Origin: Rhodopseudomonas palustris
GTDB lineage: Bacteria; Pseudomonadota; Alphaproteobacteria; Rhizobiales; Xanthobacteraceae
Assembly (NCBI GenBank): GCA_016215605.1
Contig: JACRJB010000018.1
Span: 17,679 to 81,678, forward strand
Direction of reading: 5' to 3'
Length of the DNA: 64,000 nucleotides
Positions 1-8,467 of this stretch are shown in pieces (position 1 is the first letter of the stretch; every line of letters begins with the position of its first letter). Under the pieces are notes generated by a model. It was not told the origin of the DNA, did not search any database, and saw nothing but the letters and a program-made list of their open reading frames with translations. Made by a program: the position numbers and the translations under genes.

Positions 1-91
1 CAACCTGACCGCGCTGGACGGCATGGACGGCCGGGACGAGTCCGGCCAGCACGAAGGCGAGCCGCGTTTGGCTGGTCCTGGCCAGGGCCAC
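1..91 (-). CDS. Possible 5' end of a membrane or exported protein (partial)
   Basis: A GTG-initiated frame begins 2 bases after the TonB receptor stop codon on the same strand and stays open for 30 codons to the window edge. It starts VALARTSQTRLAFVLAGLVP and then reads AVHAVQRGQV, a short basic stretch followed by a hydrophobic one, as in a signal peptide or first membrane segment. The tight spacing suggests translational coupling to the receptor gene. The product cannot be named from 30 residues, and a chance frame is possible in this GC-rich DNA. Confidence 0.35.
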   Translation of the reverse strand, partial: MALARTSQTRLAFVLAGLVPAVHAVQRGQV

Positions 92-93
92 GC

Positions 94-2427
94 TCAGAAG
101 TCCACCGTCATCGACAGCCACAGCGTGCGCGGCATGCCGACGATCAGGTAGCCGGACGGGTTGGCGGTCCAATAGCGCTTGTCGGCGATGTTGGTGACGG
201 TGGCGCGGAACGTGGTCGGCCGGCCGCCGAGCCTCGTGAAGTAGCGTGCGCCGATGTCGAACGAGGTCCAGCTCGGCACGTCCTGCAGATTGTCGGCGGT
301 GACATAGGCTTTGCTGGTGTACACCGCGCGCGCGGTGGCGGTGAGGCCGGGCACGAACGGCGTGTCCCATTCGACGCCGAGATTGCCCTGCAGGTCGGGC
401 GCCGCGATGGCGCGGTTGCCGTCGTTGAGATGTCCTGCCGTCTGGGTGAGTCTGGCGTCCAGCCATGTCACGCCGCCGAGAATGCGGAGGCCGCTCGCGA
501 CCTCGCCGAAGGTCATCAGCTCGATGCCGCGGTTCCGCTGCTCGCCGTCGAGGCTGAACACCTTGGTGACCGGATCGAGCACGCCGCTCGGCTGGCTGAT
601 CTGGAACGCCGCCAGACTGGCGCCGAACCGTCCGAAATCCAGCTTGGTGCCGACCTCGTATTGCTTGCTCTTGAACGGCGCGAACACCTGATTGGGGTTG
701 GCGGCTCCGGACGGCGCGGTGGGGCCCGCCGACAGGCCTTCGATGTAGCTCGCATACAGCGACAGATATTGCAGCGGCCGAATCACCAGCGCCAGCGACG
801 GCGACGTCGCGCTCTGATCGTAAGCCGCCGTGGTGATGCCGGTGATCGGCGCGTAGCTGGTCGAGATCACCTGCTGCTGACGGGCGCCGACGGTCAGTTG
901 GACAGCGCCGTTGAGGACCGACAGCGTGTCGGCCATCCCGATGCTCCGCAGCTCGAGCGTGTTGCCCTTGCTTTCCGGAAAATAAGACACGGGTTGACCG
1001 GGGCCGGTCAGCACGGTCGGGGCGTAGATGTTGGTGCGATAGTTTCTGTACAGCGTTTGTCCGAGCCAACTGGTCTGCGTCAATGCAGAGCCGCTGACGA
1101 CCACTTCATGGTCGATCGGCCCGGTGCTGAGACGCGCCCGCACGCCGGCTTCGCCGGAGACGGCGTCGGACTTGCCGGTCTGAAACGTCGAGGTCGACTG
1201 CGCGTCGCCGGCGGAGTTGAGAATCGTCGGGCCTGGCGACTCGCGCTTGTCGAAGCCGAACAAATTGCCGCCGATTGCGCCGAACGCCGTGACGTCGGGC
1301 GTCAGATCGTAATCGGCACGGGTGAGGCCGGTGACGCTGCGCGAGCGCGAGTAGTCGAACGGCTGGGACAGGTTGATACGCGGATCGGGCGCCGCCGGCA
1401 CGACGATGCCCGGCACCGGGCCGTAGCCGCGCGTGCCGGCCTTGAGCCAGTCGTCCTGATAGATCAGGTCGGCCGACCACCTGAACCGTTCGCTCCGATA
1501 GTCGACGCCGAGCGAGCCGGCGCCGTCACGGATCGACTGTCCGTCGATCGCCGGCCAGCCGCCTTCTAATGCGCCGTTGGCGCGCACGCCCCACTGCTTC
1601 TGGTCGCCGTAACGGCGCGAGACGTCGATGTTGTTGGTGAAGCGGGCATCCGACATGTAGCCGGCGGTGTAGCGGGTCAGCGGATCGTCGCCGGCCCGCT
1701 TGGTCACGACGTTGACGGTGCCGCCGATGGAGCCGCGCGGCGACATCCCGTACAGGAATGAGGCCGGGCCCTTGAGTAGCTCGATGCGCGCGATCGGCGC
1801 CGGGTTGATGCGATAGTTCGGCACGAGGCCGTACAGCCCGTTCAGCGCGAAGTCGCTGTTGTCGACGCGGAAGCCGCGAATCGTCAGCGCATCGTAGCGG
1901 TTGCCGGCGCCGATCGCGGCGCGGACCGACGGGTCGCTGTTGGTCAGCACTTCGGCGACGCTGGTGGCCTGCTGATCGCGAATGGTCTGGTCGGTGTAGC
2001 TGGTGAGGCTGAACGGCGTCGCCATATAGTCCTTGTTGCCGAGCAGGCCGAGCTGCGCGCCGCGCGCGACCTGGCCGCCCGTGTAGCTGGACGGCTGGGC
2101 CGCCCGCTGGCTGCCGAGCGACGGCACCGGCGCTGCGGCGACATCGTTGCGCGTCGCCCGCCCGCGCGGCGCGGCCGGCTGCGATGTGGCGGCGGGCCTT
2201 CTTTGCACCCGGGCGACCGCGCGCCGCCGCACCGGCGCGTCGACGACGACCGACGGCAGGGACTGACTCTGGGAGGACGATGGGGCGGCTGCCGTGACGG
2301 CCGGGCGCGCCGGTGCGGGGGCGGTCGGACTTGCTTGTTGCGCCTGTGCTGGATGCGCCGTCAGCAGGATCGATACGCAGGCCAGATGGAGTGCCGCTGC
2401 GCGCGGCGGATTCAGGTCGTTCAACAT
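94..2427 (-). CDS. TonB-dependent siderophore receptor
   Basis: 777-aa outer-membrane receptor for ferric siderophores, powered by TonB-ExbBD. A cleavable signal peptide is visible (residues 1 to about 29, ending AHPAQAQ), followed by a long Pro/Ala/Arg-rich linker to about residue 115. A plug domain follows, with TIRGFRVDNSDFALNG and IELLKGPASFLYGM, the typical ferrichrome/pyoverdine-type receptor motifs. A beta-barrel then ends in the aromatic C-terminus LSMTVDF expected for BAM recognition. Length and layout fit the FhuA/FpvA-type receptor family; the ligand cannot be read from sequence. ATG start with a GGGGACGGA-type purine tract upstream. Regulation by iron (Fur/Irr) is likely for the family, but I saw no convincing box upstream. 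Confidence 0.9.
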   Translation of the reverse strand: MLNDLNPPRAAALHLACVSILLTAHPAQAQQASPTAPAPARPAVTAAAPSSSQSQSLPSVVVDAPVRRRAVARVQRRPAATSQPAAPRGRATRNDVAAAPVPSLGSQRAAQPSSYTGGQVARGAQLGLLGNKDYMATPFSLTSYTDQTIRDQQATSVAEVLTNSDPSVRAAIGAGNRYDALTIRGFRVDNSDFALNGLYGLVPNYRINPAPIARIELLKGPASFLYGMSPRGSIGGTVNVVTKRAGDDPLTRYTAGYMSDARFTNNIDVSRRYGDQKQWGVRANGALEGGWPAIDGQSIRDGAGSLGVDYRSERFRWSADLIYQDDWLKAGTRGYGPVPGIVVPAAPDPRINLSQPFDYSRSRSVTGLTRADYDLTPDVTAFGAIGGNLFGFDKRESPGPTILNSAGDAQSTSTFQTGKSDAVSGEAGVRARLSTGPIDHEVVVSGSALTQTSWLGQTLYRNYRTNIYAPTVLTGPGQPVSYFPESKGNTLELRSIGMADTLSVLNGAVQLTVGARQQQVISTSYAPITGITTAAYDQSATSPSLALVIRPLQYLSLYASYIEGLSAGPTAPSGAANPNQVFAPFKSKQYEVGTKLDFGRFGASLAAFQISQPSGVLDPVTKVFSLDGEQRNRGIELMTFGEVASGLRILGGVTWLDARLTQTAGHLNDGNRAIAAPDLQGNLGVEWDTPFVPGLTATARAVYTSKAYVTADNLQDVPSWTSFDIGARYFTRLGGRPTTFRATVTNIADKRYWTANPSGYLIVGMPRTLWLSMTVDF

Positions 2428-2469
2428 TCCGTCCCCAGAAAGAGCTGCTTCGATGCGTGATTGCGACGG

Positions 2470-2488
2470 GCCGATCCGCAGGATCGGC
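2470..2488. repeat. 8-bp inverted repeat upstream of the TonB receptor
   Basis: GCCGATCC-gca-GGATCGGC forms a perfect 8-bp stem with a 3-base loop, 43 bases upstream of the receptor start codon. It lies in the receptor's leader and could be an operator or an RNA hairpin. It does not match a Fur or Irr box. The rest of the interval 2428-2679 shows nothing recognisable. Confidence 0.4.
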
Positions 2489-2679
2489 TTCCATCGGTCG
2501 CGGGCACGCTAAGCAGGGCGACGGGCAGCCCCTATTAGAGCCGCTCCAGTTGAGAGGGCTTCTTGAACTAAACGCTAGAGTTGAAAGCGGGCGGTCGACC
2601 GGGCCTGGCGGGGCGATGCGCCCGCCGCAGCGCGGTCGGGCGTACTCGCGAAGGGCGGGGATTCAGCGCTCTGCCGCGA

Positions 2680-4713
2680 TCAGCGCGCCCCCGGCGGCGG
2701 TAGCGGCTGGCTGGTGACTTCGGGGCCGGCTTCGAGCGACAGCACTGCTTCGGCGGCGGGCACCGCGGCGTCGGCCATCGCGGCGTGGCCTTCGGCGGAG
2801 GGATGGATCGCGCCGCCATAGACCGCGGACACCACGCCCCAGGTGGCGTCGTGGATGTCGGCGGGCTGGATCGCGGCGGGCAGACCTTGCGGGAACGTCA
2901 TCGCCGCGAAGTAACTGTCGTTGGCGTCGCGGATCCAGCGCGCGCGCGGCAGATAAGCGCGGAAATTGCTGGCGCCGGCGCCGCAGGCCATCGGCGAATT
3001 CGCCGCCGCGACGATGTCGGCGGTGAAGCTGTCACCGCTGGCCGAGAAGCAGGCGCGGTCGAATTCCGGATCGGTCTCGGCGCGGGCGCAGAAACCGTGA
3101 TTGGCGAAGGTGCGCTGATGCGCGTCGACGAAGGTCATCGCGTCGGCGGACGGATCACGGCACAGCACGCCGTTGGTGCACTGTGCGAGGTCCTTCAGCC
3201 GCGGCAGGAATTCGTTGTCGACGAACGATGCGACCGCCGCCAGCCGGTTCGGATCGGCGTTGAACGACGGATGGATGTCGAAGCCGGCGCGGCCGCCGGG
3301 GCAGGGCACGCCGCGGTTCGCCAGCGCCGGATTGGCGTAGGTGACGTAGACGACGCGCGCCATGTCGTCGACCAGCCCCTTCAGCGCCTCGCGCATCTTG
3401 GCGAAATTCTGCGGCAGCTGCCGCGCCAGCGCGGTGCGGGATTCGTCGATCGAGCCGATCACGCCGGAGCGGCGGAAGATGCCGCGTTCGGTCGGGCTGT
3501 CGACGATCACGTCGGCGACCAGGCCGGAGAAGTTGATGTCGTTGGCGCCGACCGTCAGCAACACCAGATCGAGCCCGCGCTGCGGCTGACGCTTTTTCGC
3601 GGCGGCGACGGCTTCGCGCAGTTCGGCGATCTGGCCGTTGACGCTGCCGGGGCAGTTGGTGCCGGACTTGGTGCGGAAGCATTCGCGGGCGCGCTGCGAG
3701 CCGAACAGGCCGTCGGGCACGGTGGCACCGGTGCAGGCCAGCGGCAGATAGGTCACCGCGATATGCGGATGCCGCGCCGCCAGCGCCAGCGCGGTGCGGG
3801 TCTGGTAGCTGTACAGCGAGCGGTGGCAGGCGGCGTTGAACCAGGTCGCCGAATAGCGCTGCCAGTTCGCCAGCGTGTCCGGGGCCTCGCAGGCGCGGCC
3901 GCCCTTGAAGCCGGCGCGGCTCGGCCGGTAGAACTGCCCGGCGCTGGCGCCGACGCTGCCGATGCCGAGATAGGAGCGATAGCAGAAGCCGTCATCGGAC
4001 AGCGCGATCGGCCGGTCGGGATTGCCTTCGCCGGCGCCGATCGAATCGCCGAGCCCGGCGATGAAGAAGTCGCGCACCATGATCTCGGTCGAGACCCGCA
4101 GCGGCGCGTCGGCGCCGCTGGTGACGTCGACGGTGGCGACCGTCGGCTTGCCGTAGCGGGCGCGGAAATTGATCGGCTCGGCGCAATCCTGCGTCGCGTT
4201 GCGCGGGCCGTCGCCGTCGTCGAAGATCCAGGCGCAGATCGCGCCGACCGGTATGGCGCCGGTGAGCCGGACGGTGACCGGGTGCTCGGTCGGGGTCAGA
4301 TAGCTTTCCTTGACGCCATCGCGGGTGCACGGCTCGCTGACCCGCCCGGTCAGATCGATGCACAGCCGGTTGACGACGTTGCGGGCCCAGCCGCGGCCCT
4401 CGCTCTGCTGCCCGAGCGCCTGCTCGGCGGCGAGCACGGTCAGCCCGCGCAGCGCGTCGGCCTGCTCGCGGAAATCCCGCTCCTCGCGAAACAGCCGGAA
4501 GCGGTTGCGCACCTCCCAGACGATCTGCAGCGAGCCGTCGGTGACCGGGATCGCGGCGGCGGGCGGGGCGACCGGCTGCGGCGCGCCGGGGGGAGCCAGG
4601 GCGGGCGGCGCCAGCGGCGCCTGGGCGCGGGCGGCGACGGACGGCAGCACGCCGAGCGCGGCGGCGAGCGCGACGAGCAAGGCCGGAAGACGGAACGGGG
4701 ACAGTGTGATCAT
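2680..4713 (-). CDS. Secreted SGNH/GDSL-family hydrolase
   Basis: 677-aa protein with an N-terminal signal peptide (hydrophobic LPALLVALAAALGV, Ala-x-Ala near residue 30), hence probably periplasmic or secreted. An Ala/Pro-rich linker and a beta-rich region of about 180 residues precede an SGNH hydrolase domain. Block I reads GLGDSIGAGEGN with candidate nucleophile Ser at about 224; block III reads VGANDINF at about 388; the block V histidine lies in AIHPSAEGH at about 635. This Ser/Asn/His arrangement is that of lipase/esterase SGNH enzymes. At 677 aa it is much longer than a simple GDSL esterase (200-350 aa), the catalytic domain being stretched by large Cys-containing insertions. The substrate is unknown. 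ATG start at 4713. It lies tail-to-head with the TonB receptor, 252 bp away, with no sign of a shared operon. Confidence 0.8.
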   Translation of the reverse strand: MITLSPFRLPALLVALAAALGVLPSVAARAQAPLAPPALAPPGAPQPVAPPAAAIPVTDGSLQIVWEVRNRFRLFREERDFREQADALRGLTVLAAEQALGQQSEGRGWARNVVNRLCIDLTGRVSEPCTRDGVKESYLTPTEHPVTVRLTGAIPVGAICAWIFDDGDGPRNATQDCAEPINFRARYGKPTVATVDVTSGADAPLRVSTEIMVRDFFIAGLGDSIGAGEGNPDRPIALSDDGFCYRSYLGIGSVGASAGQFYRPSRAGFKGGRACEAPDTLANWQRYSATWFNAACHRSLYSYQTRTALALAARHPHIAVTYLPLACTGATVPDGLFGSQRARECFRTKSGTNCPGSVNGQIAELREAVAAAKKRQPQRGLDLVLLTVGANDINFSGLVADVIVDSPTERGIFRRSGVIGSIDESRTALARQLPQNFAKMREALKGLVDDMARVVYVTYANPALANRGVPCPGGRAGFDIHPSFNADPNRLAAVASFVDNEFLPRLKDLAQCTNGVLCRDPSADAMTFVDAHQRTFANHGFCARAETDPEFDRACFSASGDSFTADIVAAANSPMACGAGASNFRAYLPRARWIRDANDSYFAAMTFPQGLPAAIQPADIHDATWGVVSAVYGGAIHPSAEGHAAMADAAVPAAEAVLSLEAGPEVTSQPLPPPGAR

Positions 4714-4785
4714 GCAGCGTTTGACGCCTTGGTTGGGGCGAAAATATGGGAAGACGGGATGGAGCCGACGAGCGGCAGAAACTTG

Positions 4786-5388
4786 TTACCGTTGCCTTGG
4801 GACCCAGGCGCTTCCGATTGTCGCCGGTTCGTCGACGCCGTCCGGAAGATCCGTGAAAACACGCGCGTCGGGCGGTCGCCTGTCGGGTTTCGACGGGTGT
4901 GTCATCTCGTGGATGATCTTGTCGGCCGAGTCGATCACGCCGACCCGCTCCAGTCCCCTGAGCATTCCGATCGTCGACAACAGATGAAGATTTGGCGGCT
5001 TGTTGAAGATGCGAACACTGGCGTCTTCAAACAGGATCGCGACCGGCTCGCCGGTCGCCACATATTTGGACATGCCGTCGTCCGAGGTCATGAAGTCGAC
5101 GATGGCGAGTTCGCCGGTGTTCTTCTTCGGCCGTCCGCCGGCGTTGCGTTTGGCGCGCGCCTCGGCCCCGATCTCGGTTGTCTCGATGACGAACGGCGGC
5201 TGGTGGCCGTCGATGAAGGCTTTGACGTCCCTGTCCTTCGGATAGGACGGATCGCTCGTCAGTTCATCGTAGACCGCATCCACCACCACCAACCGCATCT
5301 CGAGCGCGAGTAGCAGGTCCAGACGGTCGGCGACCCACAGGCTGTTGAATGGCCCGGCATCCGGAATGATGACGGTGCAGCGCTTCAC
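4786..5388 (-). CDS. PIN-domain-like toxin candidate of a TA module
   Basis: 200-aa protein starting at GTG that overlaps the stop of the upstream RHH gene by GTGA, so the two are translationally coupled. Acidic residues spaced as in PIN nucleases are visible: Asp in VIIPDAGPF (residues 7-15), Glu in VYDELT (about 40-45), and further acids in GELAIVDF and LFEDASV. PIN proteins cleave RNA, and the VapC toxins of this fold are about 130 aa. This one has about 60 extra residues at the C-terminus (HEMTHPSKPDRRPPD and beyond) and an inserted Lys/Arg-rich loop, RAKRNAGGRPKKN. It is probably a type II toxin, but the family is divergent and activity is not proven by sequence. Confidence 0.65.
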   Translation of the reverse strand: MKRCTVIIPDAGPFNSLWVADRLDLLLALEMRLVVVDAVYDELTSDPSYPKDRDVKAFIDGHQPPFVIETTEIGAEARAKRNAGGRPKKNTGELAIVDFMTSDDGMSKYVATGEPVAILFEDASVRIFNKPPNLHLLSTIGMLRGLERVGVIDSADKIIHEMTHPSKPDRRPPDARVFTDLPDGVDEPATIGSAWVPRQR

Positions 5389-5717
5389 GACTGCCGCCAG
5401 AGCTTTGCGAAGGTCGTCGCCTGGTTCTCGATGTCATGGGGCGGCGCCGACGGCATCGGTAAGTCCGCATCCCCCAGCGCGACGAGAAGCTCGGCATAGT
5501 CGCGCAGACCGAGCAGCCGGATCGCCTCGGTTCTGGACAACTGCCCCTGAGCATAAGCGAGAAGCGGGTCATCTGCGGCGCGTGTCTCGCCGGACGACGT
5601 GATCGCTTCGAGATGCGCGCGGATGATGGCGGTCATGGTGGTGCCGTGCTCGGCGGCATAGGCCTTGGCCCGCGACACCAGCTTGTCCGGTAAATTCAGA
5701 GTGGTGTTTCGCTGCAT
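5385..5717 (-). CDS. Ribbon-helix-helix antitoxin candidate partnering the PIN protein
   Basis: 110-aa protein. The N-terminal 40 residues (MQRNTTLNLPDKLVSRAKAY followed by AAEHGTTMTAIIRAHLE) have the beta-strand then two-helix pattern of RHH/CopG DNA-binding antitoxins. The C-terminal half (LSRTEAIRLLGLRDYAELLV) would bind the toxin. The ATG at 5717 is chosen because GGAGGTG precedes it at correct spacing; the frame extends upstream to 6170 only as an artefact. It overlaps the PIN gene by 4 bases. RHH antitoxins usually repress their own promoter, here in the divergent gap 5718-5838. Confidence 0.7.
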   Translation of the reverse strand: MQRNTTLNLPDKLVSRAKAYAAEHGTTMTAIIRAHLEAITSSGETRAADDPLLAYAQGQLSRTEAIRLLGLRDYAELLVALGDADLPMPSAPPHDIENQATTFAKLWRQS

Positions 5718-5757
5718 CGGACACCTCCGGTTCACATATATATTTGGTGGGAAGAAG

Positions 5758-5772
5758 GATTGCCAAGCAATC
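5758..5772. promoter_or_regulatory. Candidate operator between the two divergent TA modules
   Basis: GATTGC-CAA-GCAATC is a perfect inverted repeat with 6-bp arms, in a 121-bp AT-rich gap separating divergent antitoxin genes. The nearby run ACATATATATTT could supply a -10 element. RHH antitoxins bind short palindromes overlapping their promoters, so one site could govern either or both modules. Function is inferred from position only. Confidence 0.4.
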
Positions 5773-5838
5773 AAGGAGGTTCGCTGATTGCCAGTGGTGT
5801 CAAGAAGTAGTAAGATTTCCGACTTGATGAGGTCCACG

Positions 5839-6108
5839 ATGGCGAACGTCGAGAAGGTCAGCGTCGCTCTGACCGGCGAACAGGTGTCGCAGCTCAAGGC
5901 GGCAGTCGAGTCCGGTGAATACGCGACCACCAGCGAGGTCGTCCGCGAGGCGCTGCGCGACTGGCAGCTCAAGCGCGAGCTGCGCCAAGGCGATATCAAA
6001 CGGATGCGACAGCTCTGGGACGAGGGCGTCGCCAGTGGTTCGGCGGGCGAGATCGACCTGCCGGCGCTGCGCAAGGAAGCCAGGGCCCGGCTGAAGGCCA
6101 AGGGCTGA
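5839..6108 (+). CDS. parD: ParD-type antitoxin
   Basis: 89-aa RHH antitoxin of the ParD/CC2985 type. The N-terminus ([20 protein letters not shown]) gives the beta strand and first helix. The stretch [18 protein letters not shown] is the typical ParD second helix with its conserved Ser-Glu-Val and Arg-Glu-Ala-Leu-Arg. The C-terminal region ([12 protein letters not shown]) is basic. The ATG at 5839, preceded by TGAGG, was preferred to a TTG 17 codons upstream because the family begins here. It neutralises the ParE encoded 9 bases downstream and probably autoregulates the operon. It is divergent from the RHH/PIN module. Confidence 0.85.
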   Translation: MANVEKVSVALTGEQVSQLKAAVESGEYATTSEVVREALRDWQLKRELRQGDIKRMRQLWDEGVASGSAGEIDLPALRKEARARLKAKG

Positions 6109-6117
6109 GTTTCGCCG

Positions 6118-6429
6118 ATGCCCGTCCGGCTGACCTGGACGAAGGCGGCCCGTGACGATCTGCTCGACATTTACGAAGCGATTGCGCGCGATCAGCAGGC
6201 GACCGCCGAACGCATTTTCGATCGGATCGAGGCCAAGGTCGCTCTGCTCGGAACGCAACCGCGAATGGGTGTGCGGCGGCGCGACATCCGGCCGGCTCTG
6301 CGCATGCTGGTGGAGGCGCCGTATCTGATCCTGTATCGCACCGAGCCGGACACCGATGAGGGGCCGCTTCAAGGCGTCGAGATCGTCCGCGTCGTCGACG
6401 GGCGACGAAATCTGACGGCTTTGTTCTGA
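6118..6429 (+). CDS. parE: RelE/ParE-family toxin
   Basis: 103-aa toxin of the RelE/ParE superfamily. The features are LTWTKAARDDLLDIYEAIA at the N-terminus, the ERIFDRIEAKVALL helix, GVRRRDIRPALRMLV, and a terminal beta strand VEIVRVVDGRRNLTALF with the ParE-like R-x-V-x-x-x-R-R. ParE proteins poison DNA gyrase, while RelE proteins cleave mRNA at the ribosome. The ParD partner favours the ParE assignment. The ATG lies 9 bases after parD, giving the usual antitoxin-first operon. The stop is 7 bases from the converging 3' end of the next gene. Confidence 0.85.
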   Translation: MPVRLTWTKAARDDLLDIYEAIARDQQATAERIFDRIEAKVALLGTQPRMGVRRRDIRPALRMLVEAPYLILYRTEPDTDEGPLQGVEIVRVVDGRRNLTALF

Positions 6430-6436
6430 AGGCCGC

Positions 6437-7510
6437 TCAGGCCTGGTTCGACGGACGCCGCTGCGCGATCTGCCGGACGGGGGCTGCGGCGGTGACCGGG
6501 TGGCAGCTGCCGTTGCCGGCGCGCTTTTCCTGCCACGGCTTGACCACGCTGAGCCACAGCTCGCGGATGCCCATGATCGAGATCGCGACGCCGAACGGCA
6601 GCAGGAAGTACAACACGCGGTAGATCAGCAGCGTGGCGATGATGTCCTCGCGCGGAAACATCGGCAGCGCCACCAGCATCGCGGCGTCGAACACGCCGAG
6701 CGAGCCCGGGGCATGGCTGGCGAAGCCGAGCAACGTGGCGAGGATGAACACCACCGCGAGCGAGACGTAGTCGATATACGGCTCCGACGGCATCAAGAGG
6801 TACATCGCCAGCGCGCAGAAGCCGAGGTCGACGACGCCGATCAGCACCTGCACCAGCGTCAGCCGGGCCGACGGCAGCACCACCTTCCAGCCGTTCTGGC
6901 CGAGCTCGCGGCGCCGCTTGCCCATCGCCACCCAGAGAAAATACGCCGCGATCCCGGCGAGGCAGGCGACGCCGATCAGCCGGTTGACGCTGTCCGGCAG
7001 CAGGTCCATCGCGCTCGCCGCGGCGGGATGCCAGATCATGCCGATGCCGAGCACGAACAGATTGCCGAGCCAGAAGGTCAGGCCGGAGATGAAGCAGATC
7101 TTGGCGACGTCGATCGCCGACAGGCCGTAGTCCGAATAGATCCGGAACCGGATGGCGCCGCCGGTGAACACCGTGGCGCCGAGATTGTGGCCGATCACGT
7201 AGGAGGTGAAGCTCGACAGCGCGGCGATCCGGTACGGCACGTGCAGCTTGCCGATCGTGCGCAGGGCAAAGAAATCGTAGAACGTCAGGGTGCAGAACGC
7301 GCCGACCACGCACAGCGCGGCGAGGCCGATCTGGCCCGGCGTCTTCTCGGTCAGGGCGGTGAGGATGACGTTGTGGTCGACACCCTTCAGGGTGCGGACC
7401 AGCGACGTGATCGCGAAGCCGATGATCAGGACGCTGGCGACGATGCCGACCCGTTTCCAGCCGACATAGGTCTTGAAGCCACGCCCCAGCGCGCTCAGCA
7501 ATCGATGCAT
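6437..7510 (-). CDS. UPF0104 / lysylphosphatidylglycerol synthase TM-region family protein
   Basis: 357-aa polytopic inner-membrane protein with about 8 hydrophobic segments. The family signature appears as FTSYVIGHNLGATVFTGGAI, HAPGSLGVFDAAM and LLIYRVLYFLLPF. This is the flippase-like membrane domain (PF03706) found alone in many bacteria and fused to a synthetase in MprF. No aminoacyl-phospholipid synthase domain is present, so the role may be lipid translocation, with substrate unknown. The start at 7510 is chosen for the SD GGGAGGA seven bases upstream, not the upstream in-frame codon at 7657. The soluble C-terminal tail is basic. Confidence 0.8.
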   Translation of the reverse strand: MHRLLSALGRGFKTYVGWKRVGIVASVLIIGFAITSLVRTLKGVDHNVILTALTEKTPGQIGLAALCVVGAFCTLTFYDFFALRTIGKLHVPYRIAALSSFTSYVIGHNLGATVFTGGAIRFRIYSDYGLSAIDVAKICFISGLTFWLGNLFVLGIGMIWHPAAASAMDLLPDSVNRLIGVACLAGIAAYFLWVAMGKRRRELGQNGWKVVLPSARLTLVQVLIGVVDLGFCALAMYLLMPSEPYIDYVSLAVVFILATLLGFASHAPGSLGVFDAAMLVALPMFPREDIIATLLIYRVLYFLLPFGVAISIMGIRELWLSVVKPWQEKRAGNGSCHPVTAAAPVRQIAQRRPSNQA

Positions 7511-7925
7511 TCGTCCTCCCGGCGGGGCGGCAACGCGACGGGAGCCCCATGCAAAACGGCCTGGCACTCGGCACCCGACAAACTCATCCGCGCAATTCCT
7601 TAGGGCATAATCGGCCCGTCGCGCAATCCGGCCGGCCGGCACGAACAACGCATCCATGGGACGGTCGGCGCGCTGGGCCCTTGACGTGGCGCAAACAAGC
7701 CGTCCGGCCGCAGCATGGCGGCCCTGGCTTCCGGACAGCTCTCACGTCGGCCCCGCTCATATAGGGCGCTCCGCGCCCGCGCGCCATCGGATAGCGGGGT
7801 TTCGCGGGGCGGGAGGAACGGCCGTCTGGCTGGCTGGTTAACACCGGACTCTGGTTAACACCGGACCAGGACGCGGCGGATGCCGGTTGCGAAACCGTCC
7901 GTTCCAACCCCCGAGAGGAACCCCG
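7511..7925. other. Intergenic region before the YciF-like gene
   Basis: 415 bp between divergent genes. I see no convincing coding frame, RNA gene or transposon remnant. The only structured element is the 17-bp tandem repeat at 7834-7866. Both flanking promoters should lie here. Confidence 0.5.
7834..7866. repeat. Tandem 16-bp direct repeat with GTTAAC core
   Basis: CTGGTTAACACCGGAC occurs twice (7834-7849 and 7851-7866), separated by a single T, 60 bp before the start of the ferritin-like gene. The 17-bp period means the two copies lie about 1.6 helical turns apart. The GGTTAACA core resembles regulator half-sites (CtrA half-sites read TTAACC/GGTTAA), but no full TTAA-N7-TTAA box is formed. 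Confidence 0.6.
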
Positions 7926-8432
7926 ATGGGACTTTTCACCAAAGACATCAAAACCATGGATGATCTGTTCGTGCACCAACTGCAGGACATCTATTACGCC
8001 GAGAAACAACTTGTGAAGGCGCTGCCGAAGATGGCCGACAAGGCCACCGACCCGATGCTGAAGCAGGGCTTCATGACCCATCTCGAAGAGACCAAGGGGC
8101 ATGTGAAGCGGCTCGAGCAGGTGTTCGAAATGCACGGCGCGCAGGTCAAGGCGGTCGACTGCCCGGCGATCGACGGCATCATCGAAGAGGCCGAGGAGAC
8201 CGCCGGCGAGGTCGCCGACAAGACCGTGCTGGATGCCGCGCTGATCAATGCCGCGCAGGCCGCCGAGCACTACGAGATCGTGCGCTACGGCAGCCTGGTG
8301 GCATGGGCGAAGCGGCTGGGCCGCAACGACTGCGCGGCGGTGCTGCAGAAGACGCTGGACGAGGAAAAAGCCACCGACAAGAAGCTGACGACGCTGGCCG
8401 AAAGCTCGATCAACATCCGCGCCGCGGGCTGA
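7926..8432 (+). CDS. YciE/YciF (DUF892) ferritin-like protein
   Basis: 168-aa all-alpha protein of the DUF892 family, a ferritin-like four-helix bundle induced by general stress in enterobacteria. Family marks are the N-terminal DLFVHQLQDIYYAEKQL, then LEETKGHVKRLEQVF with Glu/His metal-ligand candidates, and EHYEIVRYGSL. These carry the E-x6-Y and E-x2-H patterns of the di-iron site. The ATG at 7926 follows GAGAGGAA and matches the family N-terminus; an upstream in-frame start at 7887 adds a non-conserved tail. It is a single gene followed by a strong terminator. The biochemical role is unproven. Confidence 0.85.
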   Translation: MGLFTKDIKTMDDLFVHQLQDIYYAEKQLVKALPKMADKATDPMLKQGFMTHLEETKGHVKRLEQVFEMHGAQVKAVDCPAIDGIIEEAEETAGEVADKTVLDAALINAAQAAEHYEIVRYGSLVAWAKRLGRNDCAAVLQKTLDEEKATDKKLTTLAESSINIRAAG

Positions 8433-8467
8433 TCGACTTCCTCGCGTGGTACAAGGATGAGGCTAAA

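Noticed and set aside
2785..5313. 842-residue plus-strand frame across the SGNH hydrolase and the PIN gene
   Set aside because: Spans two genes in antisense; low-complexity Arg/Gly/Val pattern.
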